Of a stretch of DNA of 12,819 nucleotides, positions 6,550 to 12,819 are shown piece after piece (within the stretch, counting starts at the first letter, position 1; each line of letters opens with the position of its first letter). The position numbers and the translations under genes were made by a program. The stretch comes from Aliishimia sp965369035 (GTDB taxonomy: Bacteria; Pseudomonadota; Alphaproteobacteria; Rhodobacterales; Rhodobacteraceae): NCBI GenBank assembly GCA_965369035.1, contig CBDUPF010000085.1:1-12819 (forward strand), written 5' to 3'. The notes under the pieces were generated by a model. That model had not been told where the DNA came from and did not search any database. It was given only the letters and a program-made list of their open reading frames with translations.

Positions 6550-8187
6550 TCAGTTGCCCGCGCTCTCCATCTTGCGGTGCGCCAGGACCTCCTCCAGCCA
6601 GCCCAGCTTCATCTCCGGAACCGAGCTCAGCAGCAGGTCGGTATAGTCATCAAAGGGCGGGGTCAGCACTTCCGACTTGCTGCCATATCGCTGGACCCGC
6701 CCCTGGTACATCACCGCGATGGAATCGGAGATCGCCTTCACCGTTGCCAGATCGTGCGTGATGAAGAGATAGGCGACCCCCTCGATCTTCTGCAGGTTCA
6801 AGAGCAGCTTCAGGATGCCGTCCGCCACCAGCGGGTCGAGCGCGGAGGTCACCTCGTCGCAGATGATCAGCTTCGGCTTGGCCGCCAGTGCGCGCGCGAT
6901 GCAGACGCGCTGTTTCTGCCCGCCCGAAAGTTCCGCCGGGTAGCGGTCCTGGAACCCCTCGCCCAGTTCGATCTCGTCCAGCAGTTCCTGGATGCGCCGC
7001 TGTTTCTCCGCCCCCCTCAGCCCGAAATAGAACTGCAGCGGCCGTCCGATGATCGTGCCCACCGTCTGGCGCGGGTTCATCGCCACGTCCGCCATCTGGT
7101 AGATCATCTGCAACTCGCGCAGATCCTCCTTGGGGCGTTTCTCCTGCGCGGGGTTCAACTCCCGGCCGTCGAAGATGATCCTCCCCTCGCGTGGCGGCAG
7201 CAGCCCGGTGATCACGCGGGCCAGCGTCGACTTGCCGGAGCCGGATTCCCCCACCACGGCCAGCGTCTGGGCCGGGTAGAGCTCCACGCTGACATCGTGG
7301 AGCACGTCGAACTTCGTGCCCTGGTAGCGCGCGGTGATGTTCTCGCAGCGCAGGACCGGCTCGCCTTCGGGCCGCTTCTCCACATGCTCGATGGATCGCA
7401 CCGAGACGAGCGCCTTGGTGTACTCCTCCTGCGGCTGGTTGATGATCTGGTCGGTGGGGCCGTATTCGACCATGTCACCCATCTTCAGCACCATGATGTC
7501 GTCGCTGACCTGCGCCACCACGGCGAGATCGTGAGTGATGTAGAGCGCGGCGACCCCGGTTTCCCGGATGGCGTCCTTGATCGCGGCCAGAACGTCGATC
7601 TGCGTCGTCACGTCAAGCGCCGTCGTGGGCTCGTCGAAGACCACCAGCTCCGGTTCCGGGCAGAGCGCCAGTGCCGTCATGCAGCGCTGCAACTGACCGC
7701 CGGAGACCTGGTGCGGGTAGCGCTTGCCGATGGTCTCCGGGTCCGGCAGGCCGAGCTTGCGGAACAGCTCGACCGCGCGCTCCTCCGCATCCCGGCGCGA
7801 GAACTTGCCGTGGCGGACCGCGGCCTCGGTCACCTGCTCCATGATCTGCCGGGCCGGGTTGAAGCTGGCGGCGGCGGACTGGGAGACATAGGTCACCTCA
7901 CCGCCGCGCAGGCTGCGCACGTCGCGCAGGCTGGATTTGAGGATGTCGCGCCCGTTGACCCAGACCTCGCCGCCGGTGATCTCCACCCCGCCGCGCCCGT
8001 AGGCCATGGTGGCGAGCCCGATGGTGGACTTGCCCGCGCCGGATTCGCCGATCAGACCCAGCACCTTGCCGGGCTCGAGGTCGAAATCCACGCCGTGCAC
8101 GATCTCGATCTCGTGCGGTTTTTCGCCGGGCGGATAAACCGTCGCGCCGATCTTGAGGTTGCGGACCCTGACGAGCGGATCGGTCAT
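6550..8187 (-). CDS. Fused dipeptide/oligopeptide ABC transporter ATP-binding protein (DppD-DppF type)
   Basis: The 545-residue protein carries both nucleotide-binding domains of a peptide-type importer. Domain 1: Walker A GESGAGKST (47-55), Q-loop Gln103, signature VSGGQ (161-165), Walker B LVVFDEPT (181-188), switch His219. Domain 2: Walker A GESGSGKST (313-321), Gln364, signature LSGGQ (420-424), Walker B LIICDEVT (440-447), His478. Each domain ends with the YT segment typical of this subfamily (EEYT, DDYT), with Glu/Asp instead of the usual His-Pro. It would sit on the cytoplasmic face and power the two permeases. ATG 8187 is chosen because AGGAGGT lies 5 bases upstream and the start overlaps the permease stop (ATGA); a longer in-frame extension only mirrors the permease gene. 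It is the last gene of the operon. Confidence 0.93.
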   Translation of the reverse strand: MTDPLVRVRNLKIGATVYPPGEKPHEIEIVHGVDFDLEPGKVLGLIGESGAGKSTIGLATMAYGRGGVEITGGEVWVNGRDILKSSLRDVRSLRGGEVTYVSQSAAASFNPARQIMEQVTEAAVRHGKFSRRDAEERAVELFRKLGLPDPETIGKRYPHQVSGGQLQRCMTALALCPEPELVVFDEPTTALDVTTQIDVLAAIKDAIRETGVAALYITHDLAVVAQVSDDIMVLKMGDMVEYGPTDQIINQPQEEYTKALVSVRSIEHVEKRPEGEPVLRCENITARYQGTKFDVLHDVSVELYPAQTLAVVGESGSGKSTLARVITGLLPPREGRIIFDGRELNPAQEKRPKEDLRELQMIYQMADVAMNPRQTVGTIIGRPLQFYFGLRGAEKQRRIQELLDEIELGEGFQDRYPAELSGGQKQRVCIARALAAKPKLIICDEVTSALDPLVADGILKLLLNLQKIEGVAYLFITHDLATVKAISDSIAVMYQGRVQRYGSKSEVLTPPFDDYTDLLLSSVPEMKLGWLEEVLAHRKMESAGN

Positions 8188-8996
8188 CCCCGACCTCCTT
8201 TCAGCGACGTGGTGCGGTTGAGGATCCAGTCGGCCACGAGGTTGACGGAAATCGCCAGTGTCGCGATGGCGACCGCCGGATAGAGCGCCGCACCGATGCC
8301 ATAGACGATGCCCTCGGCGTTCTCCTTCACGATGCCGCCCCAGTCGGCCTGCGGCGGCTGAACGCCAAGTCCCAGGAAGGAGAGCGTGGAGACGAAGAGC
8401 ACCGCGAAGATGAACCGAAGCCCCATCTCCGCGACCAGCGGGGAGAGTGCGTTGGGCAGGATCTCGCGGAAGATGATCCAGGCACGCCCCTCGCCCCGCA
8501 GCTTCGCCGCCTCGACGAAATCCATCACGTTGATGTCGACGGCCACGGCGCGCGCCAGCCGGTAGACGCGGGTCGAATCGAGCAGGCCCATGACGAGGAT
8601 CAGGACCGGAATCGTGACCGGCATGACCGACAGCACGACCAGCGCGAAGATCAGCGTCGGGATCGACATCAGCAGGTCCACGAACCGCGACATCAGCTGG
8701 TCGGCCCAGCCGCCAAGGACGGCGGCGAGGAAGCCCAGCACGGAGCCGGTCACGAAGCTGAGGATGGTCGCCATCGTCGCGATGAAGATCGTGGTGCGCC
8801 CGCCATAGATCATGCGGGACAGCAGGTCGCGCCCGATGGAATCGGTGCCCAGCAGATAGGCGTCCGACGCCGGCTCCCACACACCGCCCACGATCTCGGC
8901 ATAGCCGTAGGGCGCGATGAGCGGCGCGAAGATCGCCATCAGGAAATAGAGCGCGGTGAAGAAGAGGCCGATTGCGGCGGCAAGGGGGATACGCAT
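8184..8996 (-). CDS. ABC transporter permease, DppC/OppC-like
   Basis: This 270-residue inner-membrane protein forms one half of the transport channel. Helices lie at about 7-28, 69-94, 106-125, 128-140, 190-212 and 234-256. LGTDSIGRDLLSRMIYGGR (49-67) is the hallmark N-terminal loop of DppC-type permeases. The cytoplasmic EAA coupling loop is VEAAKLRGEGRAWIIFRE (161-178), followed by ILPNALSPL. STLSFLGLGVQPP (203-215) is also typical. The start has AGGGAGGG upstream, overlapping the stop of the DppB-like gene 12 bases away. Its stop overlaps the start of the ATPase gene. The substrate is not readable from the permease. Confidence 0.93.
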   Translation of the reverse strand: MRIPLAAAIGLFFTALYFLMAIFAPLIAPYGYAEIVGGVWEPASDAYLLGTDSIGRDLLSRMIYGGRTTIFIATMATILSFVTGSVLGFLAAVLGGWADQLMSRFVDLLMSIPTLIFALVVLSVMPVTIPVLILVMGLLDSTRVYRLARAVAVDINVMDFVEAAKLRGEGRAWIIFREILPNALSPLVAEMGLRFIFAVLFVSTLSFLGLGVQPPQADWGGIVKENAEGIVYGIGAALYPAVAIATLAISVNLVADWILNRTTSLKGGRG

Positions 8997-9008
8997 GTCC
9001 GGCCCTCC

Positions 9009-9968
9009 CTACTTCGGATGCCGCAGGCGCGGATTCGCGAGAATCGACACCACGTCGGCCACCATGTTGAGCCCGATATAGACGGCCGCGAAGATGAGCC
9101 CGCAGGCCTGCACCACCGGCACGTCACGCTTGGACACGTGGTCGACAAGATAGCCGCCCATGCCGGGGTAGACGAAGACCACCTCGATCACCACGACGCC
9201 TACCACCAGATAGGCGAGGTTCAGCATCACCACGTTGACGATCGGCGAGATCGAGTTCGGGAAGGCATGGCGCCAGATGATCGTGAACATCGTGAGACCC
9301 TTGAGCTCGGCCGTCTCGATATAGGCCGACTGCATCACGTTCAGGATCGCGGCACGGGTCATGCGCATCATGTGCGCCAGCACTACCAGCGTAAGCACCA
9401 GCACCGGCAGGGCGATGGATTCAAGCCGGGACAGAAGGTCCGCATCGGGACGGTAGGAGATCGCGGTGGACGGAAACCAGCCCAGCTTCACGCCGATGAA
9501 GAACATCATCACGTAGCCGATCAGGAATTCCGGGATCGAGATCGAGGCCAGCGTGATGCCGGAAATGAGCTTGTCGGGCCAGCGGTCGCGGTACCGCACC
9601 GCAAGCAGCCCCAGGAAGATGGCGAGCGGCACCGCGATCACCGCAGCCCAGAACGCCAGAAACAGCGTGTTGCCCAGCCGCTTGCCGATCTCGGTGGAGA
9701 TATCGAGGCCGGAGGTGAGCGCGTTGCCGAAATCGCCGGTCAGCGCGCCGCCAAGCCAGGCGAAGTAGCGCGTCAGCGCCGGGTCGTTCAGACCCAGTTC
9801 GGCGCGCAGGTTGGCCAGCGCTTCGGGCGTCGCCGACTGGCCGAGGATCGACTGTGCGACATCCCCGGGCAGGATGTTGGTGCCGACGAAGATCAGGCCG
9901 GAGACGAGAAACAGCAGGAGCAGGCCCAGCGCGATGCGCTGGGCCAGAAGTCTTGCGACCGGTCCCAT
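9009..9968 (-). CDS. ABC transporter permease, DppB/OppB-like
   Basis: This 319-residue inner-membrane protein is the partner of the DppC-like permease. Six helices lie at about 10-32, 101-124, 137-161, 184-203, 245-267 and 286-308. The first helix is followed by a periplasmic loop beginning LPGD (33-36) and containing LNDP (60-63), as in DppB proteins. SISIPEFLIGYVMMFFIGV is the usual third helix, and the EAA coupling loop is YIETAELKGLTMFTIIWRHA (216-235) followed by FPNSISPIV. The start is 1 base after the binding-protein stop. No normal Shine-Dalgarno precedes it; the bases upstream read ACCTCCT, so translation probably depends on coupling to the gene before it. There is no better downstream start. 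Confidence 0.92.
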   Translation of the reverse strand: MGPVARLLAQRIALGLLLLFLVSGLIFVGTNILPGDVAQSILGQSATPEALANLRAELGLNDPALTRYFAWLGGALTGDFGNALTSGLDISTEIGKRLGNTLFLAFWAAVIAVPLAIFLGLLAVRYRDRWPDKLISGITLASISIPEFLIGYVMMFFIGVKLGWFPSTAISYRPDADLLSRLESIALPVLVLTLVVLAHMMRMTRAAILNVMQSAYIETAELKGLTMFTIIWRHAFPNSISPIVNVVMLNLAYLVVGVVVIEVVFVYPGMGGYLVDHVSKRDVPVVQACGLIFAAVYIGLNMVADVVSILANPRLRHPK

Positions 9969-9969
9969 G

Positions 9970-11553
9970 TCAGGAGGTCACCCACATCCGGAGCGGTGCG
10001 TAGGCGTTCATCAGCGCGTGACCGGCCACGCCGTCCTTCCAGCCGGCGACCCGGTCGGTGGTCGCATCGACGAAGTCGTTGAACATCGGGCAGATCAGCC
10101 CGCCCTCGTCGCGGACCATCATGCCCATGTCGGCATACATCTGCTTGCGCTTGGCCTGATCCAGTTCGGCCCGGGCCGCGATCAGCAACTGGTCGAACTG
10201 ATCGTTCTTGAACCGCGTGTCGTTCCAGTCCGCCGTGGAGAGATAGGCAGTGGTGAACATCTGGTCCTGCGTCGGGCGCCCGCCCCAGTAGCTTGTGCAG
10301 AAGGGCTGGGCGTTCCAGACCTCGGACCAGTAGCCGTCATTGGGCTCGCGCTTGATCTCGATGTTGATACCCGCGGCCGCGCAGCTCTGCTGGAAGAGCG
10401 CCGCGGCGTCCGGAGCACCGGGGAAGGAGTTGTCGGAGGTCCGCAGCAGCACGGTCCCGTCGAAGCCCGATTTCTCAAGGTGGAACTTCGCCTTGTCGGG
10501 GTCGTAGGTGCGCTGCTCGAACTCCGTATAGAGCGGGTAGGACGAGTTGATCGGCGAATCGTTCCCGACGGAGCCGTAGCCGAAGAGGATCTTGTCGACC
10601 ATCTCCTGCCGGTTGATCCCGTATTTCAGCGCCAGCCGCAGGTCGTTGTTGTCGAAGGGCGCCGTGTCGCAATGCATGATGAAGACGTAGTGGCCCGGCC
10701 CTGCGGTGGAATGCACGGTGATGTTGGGGGCACGCTCCACCAGTCCGGCGGTCTTCGGCGGTACCCGGTCGATCATGTCCACCTGTCCCGACTGAAGTGC
10801 GGCGACGCGGGCGGTGTTGTCGTTGATCACCAGCACCTCGATGGTGTCGGCATGGCCCAGGTCGCCCCAGTGGTTGGGGTTCTTCTCGGCCACGAAGCGG
10901 ACCCCCATCTCGTATTCCTTGATGATGTAGGGACCGGTGCCGATGGCGGCGGTCGGGTCGTCATTGCCGCCATTCGGCTGGATCATCAGGTGATAGTCGG
11001 CCATCAGGTAGGGCAGGTCGGCATTGGGACCGTCCAGTTCGACGATCACGCTGTCACCCTCGGCGCGGACGTTCTTGACCGACCGCATGATGCCCAGGGC
11101 GCCGGATTGGGACTCCTCGCCCGAATGGCGCATCAGCGACGCGGCCGCGTCCTCGGCCGTCACCGGCTGGCCGTTGGAGAAGGTGATGCCCTGCCGGATC
11201 TTGAAGGTCCAGGTCGCGGCGTCGTCGGACCCTTCGTAGCTCTCGGCCACCTTGCCATCGATGCCGCCGTCATCGGCCAGTTCCACCAACGGCTCGCCCC
11301 AGAGGCGGATCACGGACAAGGCCACCTGGTTCGTGGCCAGCGCGGGATCCATGCTGTCGGACGACGATCCGCCTTGCAGGCCCATGCGGATCGTGCCGCC
11401 CTTCTGTGCGCCCTGGGCCATCACCGCATCGCCCAGCAGCGTGCTGGCGGCGGTCGCCGTGACGCCCATGGCCGCGGCACGTCCCATGAATTCGCGGCGG
11501 GTGATCAGGCCCCGCGCTGCACGCATGGCGAGATAGTCAAGCTTGTTGGTCAT
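9970..11553 (-). CDS. ABC transporter substrate-binding protein, family 5 (DppA/OppA-like), Tat-exported
   Basis: The 527-residue periplasmic receptor of the importer. The N-terminus has a twin-arginine signal, TRREFMG (18-24), a hydrophobic stretch and a likely cleavage after VMA (about 46), so it is probably exported folded through Tat. The mature part shows the family-5 pattern: GGTIRMG, PLVELADDG, WTFKIRQGITFSNGQPVTAED, IGTGPYIIKEY and DNNDLRLALKYGINRQEMVDKI. Length is usual for the family, and there is no lipobox cysteine. GGGAG lies 6 bases before ATG. It is the first gene of the transporter set, with a 120-base upstream region carrying operator-like repeats. The class binds di/oligopeptides but also opines, nickel complexes and glycosides; the ligand here is unknown. 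Confidence 0.93.
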   Translation of the reverse strand: MTNKLDYLAMRAARGLITRREFMGRAAAMGVTATAASTLLGDAVMAQGAQKGGTIRMGLQGGSSSDSMDPALATNQVALSVIRLWGEPLVELADDGGIDGKVAESYEGSDDAATWTFKIRQGITFSNGQPVTAEDAAASLMRHSGEESQSGALGIMRSVKNVRAEGDSVIVELDGPNADLPYLMADYHLMIQPNGGNDDPTAAIGTGPYIIKEYEMGVRFVAEKNPNHWGDLGHADTIEVLVINDNTARVAALQSGQVDMIDRVPPKTAGLVERAPNITVHSTAGPGHYVFIMHCDTAPFDNNDLRLALKYGINRQEMVDKILFGYGSVGNDSPINSSYPLYTEFEQRTYDPDKAKFHLEKSGFDGTVLLRTSDNSFPGAPDAAALFQQSCAAAGINIEIKREPNDGYWSEVWNAQPFCTSYWGGRPTQDQMFTTAYLSTADWNDTRFKNDQFDQLLIAARAELDQAKRKQMYADMGMMVRDEGGLICPMFNDFVDATTDRVAGWKDGVAGHALMNAYAPLRMWVTS

Positions 11554-11673
11554 TTCGTTCTCCCGGTTGGTGTCTCTGCTTGTTCTTGCGCAGATTTTTT
11601 AACTCATGAGTCAAAGGTTTGCGCAGTTTCCGGCACATCGCAAGGGTCTTGACGCGATGCGATGCCGCATTTG
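11554..11673 (-). promoter_or_regulatory. Control region before the transporter genes: palindrome and direct repeats
   Basis: The 120-base gap between the hydrolase and binding-protein genes holds TTTAACTCATGAGTCAAA (11598-11615), an 18-base inverted repeat with one mismatched pair and a perfect 10-base core. GTCAAAGGTT occurs twice (11610-11619 and 11673-11682), 63 bases apart. TTGCGCAG also occurs twice (11586-11593 and 11619-11626), on either side of the palindrome. A small stem, ATGCG with CGCAT (11657-11670), follows the hydrolase stop. On the minus strand a TTGACA (11677-11672) could be a -35 element, but no good -10 is visible. The palindrome looks like a dimeric regulator site (MarR or GntR are possible); no regulator gene is in the window. 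Confidence 0.55.
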
Positions 11674-12819
11674 TCAAAGGTTGTCGCGCGGTATTTCCTC
11701 GCTCACGGACGTGTCGAAGACGAGGGTATCGTTCTCATAGGCTTCGAGCGTCGCGCTCAGATAGAAATTCCTGGCGTCCGACCACATGTCGCAGCGCGCT
11801 TCGGTGCGAAGGCGGATCGGGTCGCGCTGCAACTCGTCGGTCCAATGGCAACTCCCGCGGGCCGAGAGCGGATCGTGCGGATGGACGGTCCAGCGTTCCC
11901 GCGCGACGTGGCCGGATACCAGGCCGTGCCCCAGATCCCGGAGCTTGCCGAAGTCGTCCTCGATCACCAGGTGCACTTCGCCTGTCACCATGTCGGTTTC
12001 GCGCCGGCGGGCATGGACGGGTTCGCGCAGGGTTTCCGTCTCCCACGGGTCTGCCGCCTCTGGCAGGAGGAACGTCCACTGATCGCGGTCGGTGGGCGCA
12101 AGCGGCAGGTCGAGGCTTCCACGCGTCAGGCGCAGCGTTCCCGCCTCCGGCGACGGCCAGATCAACGGCCAGTAGGCGTTCGAAACCGCCAAGCGCAGCC
12201 GGTGACCCTTTGGCACGCGGTAGGCGATGTGGTCCAGCGTGACCACGATCTTCGTGTCCTGGCCCGGACTCATCGGGCGCGGCTCCGCATGCCCGTCACG
12301 GTGGGACAGGTTCAGCACGCCATAGGTGATCCGTGTGGACGCCCCGTCAGGATGCAGGTGGTTCAGCCGCACCGCGATCTGTGCCTGCGGCCGGTCCGAC
12401 GCGAGGCGAAGCGTCAGGCGCGGGGCGCCGGAAATATCCTGGTCCTCATCCAGCGGTGCGCTGTCGAATGTGGCGGAGAGCGCATCGTCGCACCGTTGGT
12501 CTCCGGGCATCTCCGGTCCCAGCCAGATCGCGCAGTATTCGCCTGCATCCGCGCCGCAATGCACGGGCGAGGCCACCTCGCGTGCGAGAGGCCCGGCCGT
12601 CGCGGTCAGCCCGGCATCGGTGATGTGCAGGGTTCGGGTCACAGCCTCTGGCTCGGTCTGCCAGAGGCCCGGGCGTTCGGTGTACCAGGTCTGCGGGCGC
12701 ACGCCCTCCATCAGGTAGGTGCGGTAGTCGGGATCACCCTCTGCACCGTTCTCGATCCCCTTCAGCCATCGGTCCCACCAGCGCAGCGCCTCCTGGAGGA
12801 AGCCGATGCGCGGCTCCGG
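11674..12819 (-). CDS. CocE/NonD-family hydrolase (C-terminal 381 residues; 5' end outside window)
   Basis: The frame is open to the right edge, so the internal ATG at 12711 is not the start. The visible part opens with FLQEALRWWDRWLKGIENG, the segment that follows the alpha/beta-hydrolase core in this family, then the X-Pro dipeptidyl-peptidase C-terminal jelly roll (PepX_C): GAPRLTLRLASDRPQAQIAVRL, HPDGASTRITYGVLNLSHRD, then IAYRVPKGHRLRLAVSNAYWP. A further region of about 120 residues ends in EEIPRDNL and contains VHPHDPLSA; I recall it from other alphaproteobacterial members. The catalytic Ser-Asp-His should all lie off the window, so activity cannot be checked. Family members cleave X-Pro dipeptides, esters or amides. 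It precedes the transporter on the same strand with a 120-base gap, which suggests hydrolysis of the imported compound. Confidence 0.88.
   Translation of the reverse strand, partial: PEPRIGFLQEALRWWDRWLKGIENGAEGDPDYRTYLMEGVRPQTWYTERPGLWQTEPEAVTRTLHITDAGLTATAGPLAREVASPVHCGADAGEYCAIWLGPEMPGDQRCDDALSATFDSAPLDEDQDISGAPRLTLRLASDRPQAQIAVRLNHLHPDGASTRITYGVLNLSHRDGHAEPRPMSPGQDTKIVVTLDHIAYRVPKGHRLRLAVSNAYWPLIWPSPEAGTLRLTRGSLDLPLAPTDRDQWTFLLPEAADPWETETLREPVHARRRETDMVTGEVHLVIEDDFGKLRDLGHGLVSGHVARERWTVHPHDPLSARGSCHWTDELQRDPIRLRTEARCDMWSDARNFYLSATLEAYENDTLVFDTSVSEEIPRDNL

Noticed and set aside
6517..8283. 588-codon + strand open frame opposite the ABC ATPase
   Set aside because: It is the complement of an ATPase with both sets of Walker motifs, with no domain of its own.
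6550..8880. Reading the ATPase as a 776-residue protein starting at 8880
   Set aside because: The extra N-terminal part overlaps the permease gene in another frame; AGGAGGT before ATG 8187 and the ATGA overlap fix the start.
9811..11652. 613-codon + strand open frame opposite the binding protein
   Set aside because: Shadow of a well-supported gene; no ribosome site or domain found.
12709..12711. ATG as the start of the CocE-type hydrolase
   Set aside because: The frame stays open to the window edge and the residues before it are conserved family sequence, so the true start is outside.

Overview
The window looks like chromosomal DNA from an alphaproteobacterium, most likely of the Rhodobacterales (Roseobacter/Rhodobacter group). 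The evidence is high GC throughout, a ccoGHIS cluster preceded by a near-consensus Fnr/FnrL box, a Hint-domain protein of the kind common in that order, and a twin-arginine solute-binding protein with a fused two-domain peptide ABC ATPase. I see no tRNA, rRNA, CRISPR, transposase or integrase.

Layout. The left part (1-5007) is on the + strand. It holds the 3' end of a GcvA-like LysR regulator, then four genes in ATGA/GTGA-type overlaps: ccoG, ccoH, ccoI and ccoS. These make the accessory proteins that assemble and metallate the high-affinity cbb3-type cytochrome c oxidase: an Fe-S/copper-handling membrane protein, a small membrane assembly factor, a copper P-type ATPase and a 53-residue membrane peptide. 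An Fnr-type site lies over the LysR stop codon just upstream of ccoG, so the operon is probably induced at low oxygen. The structural genes ccoNOQP are not in the window. A single Hint-domain gene (5209-6354, +) follows after about 200 bases.

The right part (6550-12819) is a minus-strand block converging on the Hint gene. In transcription order it holds a CocE/NonD-type hydrolase (its 5' end lies beyond the right edge), a family-5 Tat-exported solute-binding protein, two Dpp/Opp-type permeases and one ATPase with two nucleotide-binding domains. The four transporter genes are tightly packed and form a complete importer of the dipeptide/oligopeptide class. A 120-base gap before the binding-protein gene carries a strong palindrome and repeats that look like an operator/promoter. 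The adjacent hydrolase suggests import followed by hydrolysis of a peptide, amide or ester substrate, but the substrate cannot be read from sequence.

Most of this is recognisable biology. I did not find convincing evidence of an undescribed system. The points most worth checking are the operator-like repeats before the transporter, the long charged insert in CcoG, the Hint protein with an acidic front and basic tail, and the hydrolase-transporter pairing.
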